A DNA stretch of 53,996 bases from Tenderia sp965602225 (GCA_965602225.1 CBFCYE010000016.1:1-53996), one strand, 5' to 3'. Positions 43,117-53,038 are shown, counted from the first letter of the stretch. A program made the numbers and translations. The notes: generated from the letters alone by a model not told the origin.

Positions 43117-44480
43117 TCCAGGGCCTCCAATAGTTTTTGATGTATGCCACCAAAACCACCGTTGCTCATTACCAACACATGATCACCGGATCGAGCAAAA
43201 CCCATCACATACGAAACAATATGGCCGACTGAGTTAAAAATCTGCGCACCAGGAATTTCATCGGCGATCTGTTGTAGATCCCAGCCCAGATCAGCCGGAC
43301 TATAAAGCAACACATCATCGGCGGCCTCAAGCGAGGCTGCCAGTGTGGCCGAATGAACACCCATGCGCATGGTGTTTGAACGTGGTTCAAGAATGGCAAT
43401 AATCTTGGCCTGGCCAACTTTGTTACGCAGGCCATCAAGCGTCAGGTTGATTGCAGTTGGGTGATGGGCGAAGTCATCGTAGACGGTTATGCCATTGACC
43501 ACGCCGCGCACTTCCATGCGCCGTTTTACATTCTTGAATTCATTTAGTGCGGCGACTGCTTCATGGGCAATCACCCCTGCATGACGTGCGGCGGCCACGG
43601 CGGCCAGAGCGTTGTGGACGTTGTGCATGCCGATCAAGTCCCAGTTCACATCGCCGACATGTTTGTCACCCCAGTAGATAGAAAATTTACTTCCATCGGC
43701 AGCCACATCACGTGTATTCCATAAACCGGTTTCGGGTTGTTCTACGCCGGCGACATCAAATTGTTCAACCGGCGTCCAACAACCCATTTCGATTACATCA
43801 ACCAGATTCGGATCATCCACTGGCGCAATGATCAAACCATTGCCGGGCACGATGCGCAACAGATGATGAAACTGTTTTTTGATGGCTGCCAGGTCTTCGA
43901 AGATGTCGGCATGATCGAATTCGAGATTATTTAATATCACGGTGCGTGGTTTGTAGTGCACAAACTTGGAACGCTTGTCGAAAAAGGCGGTGTCGTATTC
44001 GTCGGCCTCAACCACAAAGAATGGTGCATCACCCAGACGAGCCGATATACCGAAGTTGGCCGGGATGCCGCCGATTAGAAAACCCGGCGCCAGTTTGGCG
44101 TATTCCAAAATCCAGGCCAGCATGCTTGAGGTGGTGGTCTTGCCGTGGGTACCAGCGACGGCCAGTACCCAGCGGTCTTTGAGAATATAGTCAGACAGAA
44201 ACTGTGGCCCGGATATATATTTCAGGCCGCGCGCCAGCACATATTCCACCGATGCATTGCCGCGGGACATGGCATTGCCTATCACCACTAGGTCAGGTTC
44301 CGGGTCTAGCGGCGCAGGATCAAAACCCTGATGCAGTGTGATGCCCTGCTCTTCCAGCTGGGTGCTCATGGGTGGGTAGACGTTGGCGTCTGAACCGGTG
44401 ACGGTATAACCCATTTGTCGGGCCAGGATGGCGATGCCACCCATGAAGGTGCCGCAGATACCAAGGATGTGAATATGCAT
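43113..44480 (-). CDS. mpl: UDP-MurNAc:tripeptide ligase Mpl
   Basis: A 455-residue Mur ligase that recycles peptidoglycan tripeptide (L-Ala-gamma-D-Glu-meso-DAP) by joining it to UDP-MurNAc. Seen: MHIHILGICGTFMGGIAILAR, the ATP loop AGTHGKTTTSSMLAWIL, VVEADEYDTAFFDKRSKFVHY and YDDFAHHPTAI. Full length. It starts 1 base after the upstream membrane gene and overlaps ubiX by 4 bases. Confidence 0.97.
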   Translation of the reverse strand: MHIHILGICGTFMGGIAILARQMGYTVTGSDANVYPPMSTQLEEQGITLHQGFDPAPLDPEPDLVVIGNAMSRGNASVEYVLARGLKYISGPQFLSDYILKDRWVLAVAGTHGKTTTSSMLAWILEYAKLAPGFLIGGIPANFGISARLGDAPFFVVEADEYDTAFFDKRSKFVHYKPRTVILNNLEFDHADIFEDLAAIKKQFHHLLRIVPGNGLIIAPVDDPNLVDVIEMGCWTPVEQFDVAGVEQPETGLWNTRDVAADGSKFSIYWGDKHVGDVNWDLIGMHNVHNALAAVAAARHAGVIAHEAVAALNEFKNVKRRMEVRGVVNGITVYDDFAHHPTAINLTLDGLRNKVGQAKIIAILEPRSNTMRMGVHSATLAASLEAADDVLLYSPADLGWDLQQIADEIPGAQIFNSVGHIVSYVMGFARSGDHVLVMSNGGFGGIHQKLLEALE

Positions 44481-44481
44481 A

Positions 44482-44997
44482 TTAGCCTACTGTTACAAAC
44501 AAAGAACGCATGATGCTCATGGAGACATACATGTATAGCACTGCCAGCATTACACCGACAAAGAAAGGTGCTGAAATAGTGTGACGCAGGATGTGACCAA
44601 CAATACCAAGGCTCCACATCACCAGGCCCAGCAATAATACTGATGGCAATACGGCGGGTTCTTCACCGGCCTGCATTTGTAAAAAGGCTAATGGCAGTGC
44701 CAAAAAGCCCACGATTGCGCCGGTGCCCATCAAAGCAGTGAAGGCCTGCTGAAAACGCGGCCCCATCTCTTTTATCCACAATATCAGCTGGGTCATTGAG
44801 CCAACCAGGGCAATATCAAGCACCGTAGAAATAAGGGCTTCGCCCAGTGACAGGCTGGTCAAGCCAACCAGTACTCCAACAATGGCGTAGGCAACCGTAC
44901 TCACCAGCAGCAGAAAGCTGGAGACAGGTAAATCCTGTGGCCTCAGCTTAAAAAGGCAGATCTTCCAGAAGACGTCGATGACATTTTTCATGCCCAT
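44482..44997 (-). CDS. Hypothetical multi-pass membrane protein
   Basis: A 171-residue protein with about five membrane helices and no recognised motif; the pattern recalls Yip1-like proteins. It is the first gene of the presumed mpl-ubiX transcript. Start could be the ATG at 44991. Confidence 0.72.
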   Translation of the reverse strand: MGMKNVIDVFWKICLFKLRPQDLPVSSFLLLVSTVAYAIVGVLVGLTSLSLGEALISTVLDIALVGSMTQLILWIKEMGPRFQQAFTALMGTGAIVGFLALPLAFLQMQAGEEPAVLPSVLLLGLVMWSLGIVGHILRHTISAPFFVGVMLAVLYMYVSMSIMRSLFVTVG

Positions 44998-45085
44998 AAA
45001 TTATCACATCTATAGCAGGCTGTTGGCTGATTTATCTGAAATTACTCGAGCTTGGGTCAGGCAGATGATTTAATCTAGCTTAGTG

Positions 45086-46255
45086 ATGATTACTCGCAAA
45101 CCCACTCATTACCAATTCCCCTGGCATGGCGGCAACCATTTTCGCCTGCGCGTCGATGGTGATGACTTTTTTCCGGCCATGCTCGATGCTATTCACCAGG
45201 CCGAACACTTCATTGCCCTGGAAATGTATCTGGTTACGTCGGGAAGCCTGCTGGATCAATTCATAGAGGCATTCTTATGCGCCGCCCGGCGTGGCGTAAG
45301 GCTGTATTTGTTGCTGGATGATTTTGGTGCCCGCGGCATGAATAAACGTGATCGACAACGTCTCGACCATGCCAATATCAAACTCTGTTTTTATAACCCG
45401 ACGCACTATGGCCAGCTGCGCCGCTCTTTGTTTCGCGACCATCGCAAGCTGTTGTTGGTCGATAATGCAGTTGCCTTCGTCGGTGGCGCCGGGCTAACAA
45501 ACAATTTTGACCCGCATGCGTCGCCCAACGCTTACTGGCATGACACGATGCTTGAGATCCACGGCCCCTGCGTTCATGACTGGGCTCGGCTGTTTGTTGA
45601 TAACTGGCCGGTGGATATATCAGAGCAGGGGCTTTTCAATCACCGCAGCTCCGCCGAACCTGAAGCAAGTCAACCGCAGCTTGGCCGCGTGACCATTACC
45701 CATATCGCCAGTCGCCAGGAGATCAAGCAGTCGTTAATCAAACAGCTCAATAGTGCTGAGCACTGGGTTTGGCTGACCACAGCCTATTTTGTTCCGTCAT
45801 GGAAGATCCGGCGTGCCTTGCGCAAGGCCGCCCGGCGCGGTGTTGATGTGCGCCTGATTCTGCCCGGCCCACATACCGATCACCCGGCGGTGCGCCATGC
45901 CGGACGGCGTTTTTATTACAGCCTTCTTAAGCAGGGGGTGCGTGTGTTTGAATATCAACCGCGCTTTAATCACAGCAAGGCCTATCTCTGTGATCAGTGG
46001 TGTTCGATTGGTTCCAGCAATCTCGACCGCTGGAACCTGCTCTGGAACCTGGAAGCTAATCAAGAGATTGACGATCAAAACTTTGCCAGCAGCCTGAAGC
46101 AGTCACTGACAAATGATCAACAGCAATGTATCGAGCTGAACTATGAAACCTGGCGGCAGCGGCCATGGCATCGCCGCGCACTGGAATGGTTTTGGGGTCG
46201 CATTGAAACCAGCCTTAATCGGATTGCTCAGCGTTGGCGTAGGGGCAAGGACTAA
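45086..46255 (+). CDS. Cardiolipin synthase-like phospholipase D protein
   Basis: A 389-residue PLD-superfamily protein with two HKD motifs: FRDHRKLLLVDNAVAFVGG and FNHSKAYLCDQWCSIGSSNLD. It lacks the N-terminal membrane helices of ClsA and resembles the ClsB type, which condenses phosphatidylglycerol. GTG at 45083 is also possible. No strong ribosome site is visible. Probably a peripheral inner-membrane enzyme. Confidence 0.9.
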   Translation: MITRKPTHYQFPWHGGNHFRLRVDGDDFFPAMLDAIHQAEHFIALEMYLVTSGSLLDQFIEAFLCAARRGVRLYLLLDDFGARGMNKRDRQRLDHANIKLCFYNPTHYGQLRRSLFRDHRKLLLVDNAVAFVGGAGLTNNFDPHASPNAYWHDTMLEIHGPCVHDWARLFVDNWPVDISEQGLFNHRSSAEPEASQPQLGRVTITHIASRQEIKQSLIKQLNSAEHWVWLTTAYFVPSWKIRRALRKAARRGVDVRLILPGPHTDHPAVRHAGRRFYYSLLKQGVRVFEYQPRFNHSKAYLCDQWCSIGSSNLDRWNLLWNLEANQEIDDQNFASSLKQSLTNDQQQCIELNYETWRQRPWHRRALEWFWGRIETSLNRIAQRWRRGKD

Positions 46256-46494
46256 TCTTTATAGTGACGTTCAACGCTACAGCTCGGTCATATCCAGACT
46301 CTTTTCTCTCTAAATATAAATGCGAACATGACATTCATGCTTGTCCCTACTTTATAGTGGGCCGCCGGTCATCCACTAACATCGCAATTATCTATCCTTG
46401 TTGAATAAAAGTTCTTGCTGGCTATCAAGACGCGCTCCACCAGTCCGATAACCATACGTGCTTCGCGCAGCCACCGATTTTTCAGGAGAAAGAC

Positions 46495-47607
46495 ATGAAC
46501 AAACTGCAACAATTACAAAGCTTCGGCCAGAGCATCTGGTACGACAATATTCAGCGCAACATGCTTGGCCAGGACGGCGAACTTGCACAGATGATCAAGG
46601 CAGACGGCCTGAGTGGTGTTACCTCTAACCCATCGATCTTCGAAAAGGCCATCAACGGCAGCAGCGACTACGATGCCCAGCTGGCCGAGTTGTTACAACA
46701 ACAGCCGGACATGGACAGCCGCGAGCTATTCTTTTCTCTGGCGATTCAGGATATTCAACAGGCAGCGGATCTGTTGCTGCCGGTTCATCAACAGACCGAT
46801 AGCCGCGATGGTTATGTCAGCCTGGAGGTTTCACCCGACCTGGCCCATGACACGGCCGGCACCATTGCCGAAGCCAAACGTCTGGCCGAGCGGGTTAACC
46901 GTCCCAATCTGATGATCAAGGTTCCCTCTACCAAGGCCGGGATCGCGGCGGTTGAAGCACTGACTGCGGCGGGTATTAGCATCAATGCCACCCTGCTGTT
47001 TTCAGTGCAGCGTTATGAAGAGATCGCCCGCGCCTATCTGCGTGGTCTGCAACAGCGTCAGCAACAAGGCCTGCCGCTTAACAACATCGCCTCGGTGGCC
47101 AGCTTTTTTGTCAGCCGTGTCGACAACCTGGTCGATAAACTGCTGGACAGCGTTACTGATCAGGCCCAGTCGTCACAGTTCAAAGGCCAGACCGCCATCC
47201 TCAATGCCAAGGCTGCCTATGCCATATTTCAGGATTTGTTTAGCAATGAGTTTAGTGAGCTTGCTGCGCTCGGAGCTCAACCACAACGCCTGCTATGGGC
47301 CAGTACTGGTGTTAAAAACCCAGCCTATAGTGATGTGCTCTATCTTGATCAACTGATCGGCCCTGCGACAGTCAACACTGTGCCGCCTGCTACCTACAAG
47401 GCCTATCTTGATCATGGCAACGCCGCCTCTACTTTGGAACAGGATGTCGACACGGCGGGCCAACGTCTTGCTGAATTGGGCAAACGGGGAATCGACCTGG
47501 CAGCGGCAACCCAGCAACTGGAAGACGAAGGTGTGAAGTCGTTTGATGATGCCTTTCAAACCCTGCTCAGCGCCATCGCTGGCAAGGCCCAAAACCTGGC
47601 GGCATAA
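46495..47607 (+). CDS. tal: Transaldolase
   Basis: A 370-residue transaldolase of the longer (cyanobacterial/actinobacterial) type, in the non-oxidative pentose phosphate pathway. It has SGVTSNPSIFEKAI and YVSLEVSPDLAHDT, the Schiff-base lysine in NLMIKVPSTKAG and INATLLFSVQRYEE. CAGGAG precedes the ATG. A hairpin at 47616-47652 follows. No pathway partner is adjacent. Confidence 0.95.
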   Translation: MNKLQQLQSFGQSIWYDNIQRNMLGQDGELAQMIKADGLSGVTSNPSIFEKAINGSSDYDAQLAELLQQQPDMDSRELFFSLAIQDIQQAADLLLPVHQQTDSRDGYVSLEVSPDLAHDTAGTIAEAKRLAERVNRPNLMIKVPSTKAGIAAVEALTAAGISINATLLFSVQRYEEIARAYLRGLQQRQQQGLPLNNIASVASFFVSRVDNLVDKLLDSVTDQAQSSQFKGQTAILNAKAAYAIFQDLFSNEFSELAALGAQPQRLLWASTGVKNPAYSDVLYLDQLIGPATVNTVPPATYKAYLDHGNAASTLEQDVDTAGQRLAELGKRGIDLAAATQQLEDEGVKSFDDAFQTLLSAIAGKAQNLAA

Positions 47608-47615
47608 ACACCCCA

Positions 47616-47652
47616 CTATCGCGGGTGCTGGTATCCCCTGCGCCCGCGATAG
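47616..47652 (+). terminator. Hairpin after tal
   Basis: Stem CTATCGCGGG...CCCGCGATAG with further GC/GC pairs and a loop of about 10 bases, 8 bases past the tal stop. No T-run, so efficiency is uncertain; the next gene begins 65 bases later. Confidence 0.6.
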
Positions 47653-47717
47653 ATTTCATAGTTGGGTGACTGTAGCCAGATAGGCTAAAATGGCCCTTTC
47701 TCAAGCCGTCACCTCAC

Positions 47718-48602
47718 ATGCCTCTTTGGTCCGACATCGCCACCAATATCAGCGCCGCTAGCGGCAAACCGTTTCACTGTCGCCAACAACAGGCCAGTGG
47801 TGGTGGCTGCATCAATAGCACCTTTACCGTATCTGATAATCAGCAGCGCTATTTCGTCAAAATCAACAACGCCCAGCTAATCCATATGTTTGAGGCTGAA
47901 GCCGCTGGTCTGAACCAGATAGCCGCCAGCAACTCGATTCGCGTGCCTGCTGTCATCTGCTCTGGCATTTCCGGCAACCAGTCTTATCTGGTGCTGCAAC
48001 ACCTGAGTTTTGGCCACGGCGATAGCCGCAGCCATCAACAGCTTGGTTTTGATCTGGCGCAGATGCATCAATATTGCAGCGACCAATTTGGCTGGCATCA
48101 AAACAACACCATCGGTTCTACCCCACAACATAACAAACAGGCTTCAGACTGGATTGAGTTCTGGCGCATCGAGCGCTTGGCCTTTCAATTACAGCTTGCC
48201 GCAAACAATGGCTATGGCGGCCAATTGCAAAAGCTTGGTGAAAAACTGATCCCTGAGCTTGATTGTTTTTTTGCAGGCTATACACCAGCAGCATCGCTGT
48301 TACATGGCGACCTCTGGTCAGGCAACTACGCCATTGATGCTGATGGTTGTCCGGTTATCTTTGATCCCGCCGTCTATTTTGGTGATCGCGAGGCCGACAT
48401 TGCCATGACTGAATTATTCGGTGGTTTTAATAGCCATTTTTATCAGGCCTATCAAGAGGCCTTACCGCTCGATGATGGTTATCAGATTCGTAAGACACTC
48501 TATAATCTTTATCACGTACTCAATCATTTGAATCTATTTGGCGGTGGTTATCTAAGCCAGGCCGAGTCGATGCTTGAGCGCCTGTTAACAGAAATCCGCT
48601 AG
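47718..48602 (+). CDS. Fructosamine kinase family protein
   Basis: A 294-residue protein of the fructosamine-3-kinase family (APH-like fold). It has GGGCINSTFTV, RYFVKINNA, the catalytic HGDLWSGNYAID and the metal-binding VIFDPAVYFGDREADIAMTELFGGF. It would phosphorylate glycated amines in deglycation. The DUF1820 gene follows by 11 bases. Confidence 0.9.
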   Translation: MPLWSDIATNISAASGKPFHCRQQQASGGGCINSTFTVSDNQQRYFVKINNAQLIHMFEAEAAGLNQIAASNSIRVPAVICSGISGNQSYLVLQHLSFGHGDSRSHQQLGFDLAQMHQYCSDQFGWHQNNTIGSTPQHNKQASDWIEFWRIERLAFQLQLAANNGYGGQLQKLGEKLIPELDCFFAGYTPAASLLHGDLWSGNYAIDADGCPVIFDPAVYFGDREADIAMTELFGGFNSHFYQAYQEALPLDDGYQIRKTLYNLYHVLNHLNLFGGGYLSQAESMLERLLTEIR

Positions 48603-48613
48603 GAGTTATCAGC

Positions 48614-48949
48614 ATGGACGACAAACAAATTTATAAAGTTATGTTTCACAATCAGGACAAGATCTATGAAATCTATGCCCATGAGGTAAATCAAAGTGAC
48701 ATGTTTGGTTTTATCGAAGTGGCAGGCATGATCTTTGGCGAGAAAACTGAGCTACTGATTGATCCTGCCGAAGAGAAGCTACAGGCCGAGTTCTCAGGTG
48801 TTGAGTGCAGCTACATCCCCTTAAACGCAATCATCCGCATCGACGTAGTTGCCAAGCAGGGTACCAATAAAATTATCTCGACTACCGACACTAGCAACGT
48901 CACCGCCTTCCCATCGCCAGCATTTACACCCGGCAATAAAAACAATTAA
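48614..48949 (+). CDS. DUF1820 family protein
   Basis: A 111-residue protein of the DUF1820 family, recognised from IYKVMFHNQDKIYEIYA and GMIFGEKTELLIDP. TAGGAGT lies upstream. Function unknown; often near metabolic genes in gammaproteobacteria. Confidence 0.85.
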   Translation: MDDKQIYKVMFHNQDKIYEIYAHEVNQSDMFGFIEVAGMIFGEKTELLIDPAEEKLQAEFSGVECSYIPLNAIIRIDVVAKQGTNKIISTTDTSNVTAFPSPAFTPGNKNN

Positions 48950-48954
48950 CTGAA

Positions 48955-49737
48955 TTATTGCAGCTCAAGTTGCAGCATCTTACCGCCGGTTTTGTCGGCC
49001 AGGGTTTGATATTGATATTTGGTATTGGGGTTTGATTTGCCAATAGGAATACTGAATACCGGTGCTGGAATATCCAGATAATAGATTCGATCATCTGAAG
49101 GCTCATCACCCAACAGCACATAGGCACCAGGGATTGGCGCGTTTTCCTCTGCCCGAATAAAGGCATCACCAATGGTTTCATTGCTACCAATAAACGGTGC
49201 GCCTTTCATAAAACTATCAAGCATCTCGCCCATGGTGCCCTGATAGGTTTCTGCTTGGCCATCGGAAAACCAGGTGACTGCCGTTAGTCTTTTACCCGAA
49301 CGAATCACAATCACCCGCAGCATCGGCACCAGGAAGGTTGCTGCGCCATGCATAGAGCCGGTAGCATCAATCACCAGATGCATATCCTTGCCCGGCAGAT
49401 CTTTCAGACCTTTTACAAACAGGTCAAAATCCTTGCGACCCTTGCCTGAATTCAGGCCGACACTTTCCAGCACTATTTCAAACTGTGTATCTGTGCCCAT
49501 GCCTGCCAACTCATCCAGTTCTTTATGCATGCGGTCATTGATCTGCTCTGCCTCAACCATCTCTTGTTTGAGTTCTTCAATCTCTTTTTGCAGCCGCGGT
49601 ACCTGCACGGTTTGCTGAACTCTTGAGGTGATGAGAATGGTGACCAACAAAAAGATAAACGTCGCCAGCATCAGCAAGGCAATGTCGGAAAAGCTTTCAT
49701 GGACATTGCTTGAGCTGGAACGACGTTTGATTTTCAT
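48955..49737 (-). CDS. TM-VWA stator-like protein
   Basis: A 260-residue protein. One N-terminal membrane helix (about 19-38) carries an Asp (D18, FSDIALLMLATFIFLLV) placed like the proton-carrying Asp of MotB/ExbD/TolR. A coiled coil (about 45-80) is followed by a von Willebrand A domain (about 115-250) with a MIDAS-like DATGS (D124-S128; Thr replaces the first Ser). It lacks the OmpA-type peptidoglycan-binding domain usual in MotB. It lies 5 bases after the ExbB-like gene. Function unknown. Confidence 0.8.
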   Translation of the reverse strand: MKIKRRSSSSNVHESFSDIALLMLATFIFLLVTILITSRVQQTVQVPRLQKEIEELKQEMVEAEQINDRMHKELDELAGMGTDTQFEIVLESVGLNSGKGRKDFDLFVKGLKDLPGKDMHLVIDATGSMHGAATFLVPMLRVIVIRSGKRLTAVTWFSDGQAETYQGTMGEMLDSFMKGAPFIGSNETIGDAFIRAEENAPIPGAYVLLGDEPSDDRIYYLDIPAPVFSIPIGKSNPNTKYQYQTLADKTGGKMLQLELQ

Positions 49738-49742
49738 CGTGT

Positions 49743-50735
49743 TTACTTACCGGGACGAAACAAATCACGCAGGCGAATCAGAAAGGGTTTGTTCATCGAT
49801 GCCAACATCCGCATTTCACCACGCAGTGAATCGCAATAGGCGCGATGCTGGGCGATCAAATCATGTAGGGGTTTGTCTTGATCGTTGGGTTGGTCTTCAT
49901 TAAGACGTTTGATCTCGGCCCTAAATTCATTCATCACTGCATGCGAATCAGCCAGAGCCTGCTGCAGATGACGAACATTTTTCTCCATCGAAGTGAGTTC
50001 AACATTGAGATGACGCACGTCTCGTTCCATGGTCTGGGCATAATCGGCCGAGCAATAGACCATGCAGATACGCAACAAACTATCATGCAAGCTTTCCACC
50101 CCGTGCAAGCTGATCTGGGCAAACATGCGTAGCAACACTCCGCCCAGCACCGCTCCCAACAATGTTGTATAAAAGGCAGTACCCATGCCGCTCATGGCGG
50201 TGCGTAGGCCAAGCAGCAACATTTCCTGGTCATGGCCAAGCGCATCGAGCGAGCCAGTTAGACCAGTCAAGGTCAGAGTCAGCCCCATCACCGTTCCAAT
50301 CAAACCCAGGGTGATCAGCAGATTGCCCACCAACTCAACCATGTGGCCGATGCGTTCATAAACAGCCAGCTCTACATTCAGCAGGGTTTCAACTTCTGGT
50401 TTACCTTTGCTGTCGATGGTTGATTTAAGGCCGTGAAAAAAACGATCGGCGGCACTTAGGTTGGATTTAGCCGTGACAGCATTTAGACCACCCTGTTGCG
50501 CCGCCTTATTAAATTCAGCGGCCCGCAATGATTCTTTGGTAACCATGATAGTCAGGACAAAACTGCCCAACAGGCCCATCGCAAACAGGACCAGGATCAA
50601 CCAGGTAATTTTACTTGGATCGTGCTCGAGGAATGACCAAATTTCGGTATCGCTGTATAGCGAGAGATAAATGACCAGGGCCGCAGTGGCCCAGATCACC
50701 CATAGAATCAAAGTACGGAACGGCTTTTGATCCAT
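49743..50735 (-). CDS. MotA/TolQ/ExbB-family protein
   Basis: A 330-residue protein. N-terminal helices at about 10-30 and 43-65 are followed by two helices of the ExbB type (about 130-160 and 182-206), with LGLIGTVMGLTLTLTGLTGSL and GMGTAFYTTLLGAVLGGVL. A long helical cytosolic tail (about 210-330) ends the protein. It should form a proton channel with the TM-VWA partner just downstream. No recognised output module is fused. Confidence 0.85.
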   Translation of the reverse strand: MDQKPFRTLILWVIWATAALVIYLSLYSDTEIWSFLEHDPSKITWLILVLFAMGLLGSFVLTIMVTKESLRAAEFNKAAQQGGLNAVTAKSNLSAADRFFHGLKSTIDSKGKPEVETLLNVELAVYERIGHMVELVGNLLITLGLIGTVMGLTLTLTGLTGSLDALGHDQEMLLLGLRTAMSGMGTAFYTTLLGAVLGGVLLRMFAQISLHGVESLHDSLLRICMVYCSADYAQTMERDVRHLNVELTSMEKNVRHLQQALADSHAVMNEFRAEIKRLNEDQPNDQDKPLHDLIAQHRAYCDSLRGEMRMLASMNKPFLIRLRDLFRPGK

Positions 50736-50924
50736 TGCCCTTTTACTCCCCCTCTCCCCAGAGGTTCTTCAGATATATCAAAGCCGACTGCTTGATTTTA
50801 TGATTATCAGTCGGCCTACATCAGCCTGATCAATATACTCTTGATAACGCGTGCTTGGCTAGTCAAGACAAGAAATGAAGCCGTTAAACATCTCCTAATA
50901 ACGAACTTATTTCATTTGAAAATT

Positions 50925-51791
50925 TTAAACGGCAATGCCTCGTGAGCGCAGATGGTCTTTTGCTTCGATGGCCAGCAATGCCAGCTCAAGATCCTCTTCC
51001 CAGTCATAAGGCTTGGCCATTTCTGCTGGCGCATATTGTGGGATTTCAGCAACCGACTCATCAGCAAAGATACGCACATGACGGGTTTCTTCGATACTGC
51101 CGCTCAGATCAGGCCAGGCCTCTTGCAACATATTTTCAGGACGGCCAATCGACCATTCATCAATGATGCGATAGTTGGCAGGTAAGTCATTGAAGGCTTC
51201 TTTACATCCTGTCTGCCACAGCTTGCTGTGTTCGTTGACGTGCTCGGTGTAGATAAAGATGATCAGCTTTGGTTTCAGCTTGACGATCTCAGGAGTGAAA
51301 TTTTCTCCAGTTGGCATCCAGGCAGAGAAGGCGACATCAACAGGAAAATCAACATCGGCAAGTTTGCCTTCGCGCAATTCATAGCTTTCTGGATCATAGA
51401 AGTCTGGGATCTGGTTTGGCTTTTCGTCCGGGTCACGCAGGCCGATTACCTTGGCGCCTTCACGCGCTAGTAAGCTGCCAACAAAACCATTACGGGCATG
51501 GACATCAAGAATGGTTGGATTCTCGCTAACATGCTTGGCGTAATAAACCAGCGCCTTGTTCTCTTCACGTAGAGGATAGTAATGGGCAATGGTTGGGCCG
51601 CTGGTTTTAGGATCACGATCTGGATTACTGAAGATCAGATTGTGTAGCGGTAGACCTTTGATGCGTTCGGCAAAGGCTTGAGACGCATCCCAGGCCGGAT
51701 GGGTTTTTTCCTGGAAGGCAAAGATGCGATTAAACAGCTCATCCGTAAATGGCTCCATGTCACGCAGCTTGTTAAACTTTTCCGGCATCAT
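50925..51791 (-). CDS. Rossmann-fold (methyltransferase-like) protein
   Basis: About 288 residues from the ATG at 51791, with AGAGG upstream. PTILDVHARNGFVGSLLAREGAKVIGLRDPD looks like an SAM-binding motif I and II, but the glycine pattern is altered (DVHARNG). DVAFSAWMPTGE may form motif IV. No family recognised. It is separated from hemE by a repeat-rich gap. Role unknown. Confidence 0.65.
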   Translation of the reverse strand: MMPEKFNKLRDMEPFTDELFNRIFAFQEKTHPAWDASQAFAERIKGLPLHNLIFSNPDRDPKTSGPTIAHYYPLREENKALVYYAKHVSENPTILDVHARNGFVGSLLAREGAKVIGLRDPDEKPNQIPDFYDPESYELREGKLADVDFPVDVAFSAWMPTGENFTPEIVKLKPKLIIFIYTEHVNEHSKLWQTGCKEAFNDLPANYRIIDEWSIGRPENMLQEAWPDLSGSIEETRHVRIFADESVAEIPQYAPAEMAKPYDWEEDLELALLAIEAKDHLRSRGIAV

Positions 51792-51820
51792 ATTCAATAA
51801 AACCTCTAGAAATATTATCC

Positions 51821-51934
51821 ATCCCCCCTCCCTTCAAGGGAGGGGGTTAGGGGGTGGGTGAAAACTTGAAATCTGGCACTAACGTTAACCATTTCACCCC
51901 CACCCTAGCCCTCCCCCTAAAAGGGGGAGGGGAT
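51821..51934. repeat. Intergenic GC-rich paired repeat
   Basis: Two inward-facing hairpins (51824-51846 and 51909-51931; CCCCCTCCC and GGGAGGGGG stems). The flanking TTAGGGGGTGGGTGAAA and TTTCACCCCCACCCTAG also form an inverted pair. It resembles the CCCTCACCC-type intergenic repeats scattered in many proteobacteria. Confidence 0.75.
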
Positions 51935-51956
51935 TTCATTTGCGTTCATTCGTGGG

Positions 51957-53021
51957 CTATGTGTGGTACTTAGCACTCAACTCACGAACGGCACCAACAA
52001 AAGCACCGGCATGCTCTGGGTCAACATGCTGATGAATGCCATGACCTAAGTTAAATACATGACCAGTGCCTGTGCCATAGGCTTCAAGGATAGTCGCCAC
52101 TTCTTCACGGATGCGCTCAGGCGAGGCATACAGTGTTGATGGATCCATATTACCTTGCAGCGCAACCTTGTCGCCAACGCGGGCGCGGGCATTATCAATG
52201 TCGGTAGTCCAATCCAGACCCAGTGCATCACAACCGGTATCGGCCATGGCTTCGAGCCACTGACCGCCACCCTTGGTGAAGAGGATGACAGGAACCTTGC
52301 GGCCATCTTTTTCACGAATCAGGCCATCGATGATCTGCTGCATGTAGCGTAGAGAAAATTCTTTGTAGTCACGCGGCGTCAGCACACCACCCCAGGTATC
52401 AAAGATCTGTACCGCTTGGGCACCGGCTTCGATCTGGGCATTCAAATATGAAGTCACTGACTTGGCCGTCGTCTCAAGCAATTTGTGCATCAGGTCAGGG
52501 CGATCAAACATCATGCCTTTTACTTTTGCATAATCCTTGGTGCCACCACCTTCAACCATGTAGACCGCCAGGGTCCAGGGGCTGCCGGAAAAACCGATTA
52601 AAGGCACACGACCATCCAGCTCTTTGCGAATGGTGCGCACGGCATTCATGACATATTGCAGCTCGCCTTCTGGATCAGGCACAAACAGTTTGTTTACATC
52701 TGCTTCGGTGCGTACTGGATTATCAAACACCGGACCTTCACCTGCTTCAAAGCGCAAACCCAAACCCATTGCATCTGGAATGGTGAGGATGTCTGAAAAC
52801 AAAATCGCAGCATCAAGCGGGTAACGTTCTAACGGCTGGATGGTCACTTCACAAGCCAGCTCGGCGTTTTTGCACAGATCCATAAAGCTGCCGGCCTGGG
52901 CGCGGGTGGCTTTGTATTCAGGCAGATAACGACCGGCTTGGCGCATCATCCATACTGGGGTGTAATCAACTGGCTCTTTTAACAGGGCACGTAGAAATGT
53001 ATCGTTTTTTAATTCGCTCAT
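51957..53021 (-). CDS. hemE: Uroporphyrinogen decarboxylase
   Basis: A 354-residue haem-pathway enzyme. It has MRQAGRYLPEYKATR, FSDILTIPDAMGLGL, FSGSPWTLAVYMVEG, FDTWGGVL and HVFNLGHGIHQHVDPEHAGAFV. Full length. It lies downstream of gltD on the same strand, separated by a 126-base repeat region. Confidence 0.97.
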   Translation of the reverse strand: MSELKNDTFLRALLKEPVDYTPVWMMRQAGRYLPEYKATRAQAGSFMDLCKNAELACEVTIQPLERYPLDAAILFSDILTIPDAMGLGLRFEAGEGPVFDNPVRTEADVNKLFVPDPEGELQYVMNAVRTIRKELDGRVPLIGFSGSPWTLAVYMVEGGGTKDYAKVKGMMFDRPDLMHKLLETTAKSVTSYLNAQIEAGAQAVQIFDTWGGVLTPRDYKEFSLRYMQQIIDGLIREKDGRKVPVILFTKGGGQWLEAMADTGCDALGLDWTTDIDNARARVGDKVALQGNMDPSTLYASPERIREEVATILEAYGTGTGHVFNLGHGIHQHVDPEHAGAFVGAVRELSAKYHT

Positions 53022-53038
53022 GTAATTCCCAACTTTAT

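Noticed and set aside
46256..46494. Gene or clear promoter before tal
   Set aside because: No frame with coding character; the best -35/-10 pair has a 19-base spacer, too weak to report.
48955..50735. Zorya anti-phage system (ZorAB)
   Set aside because: The second protein has VWA rather than an OmpA-type domain, and no ZorC/D/E-type helicase or nuclease gene is nearby.
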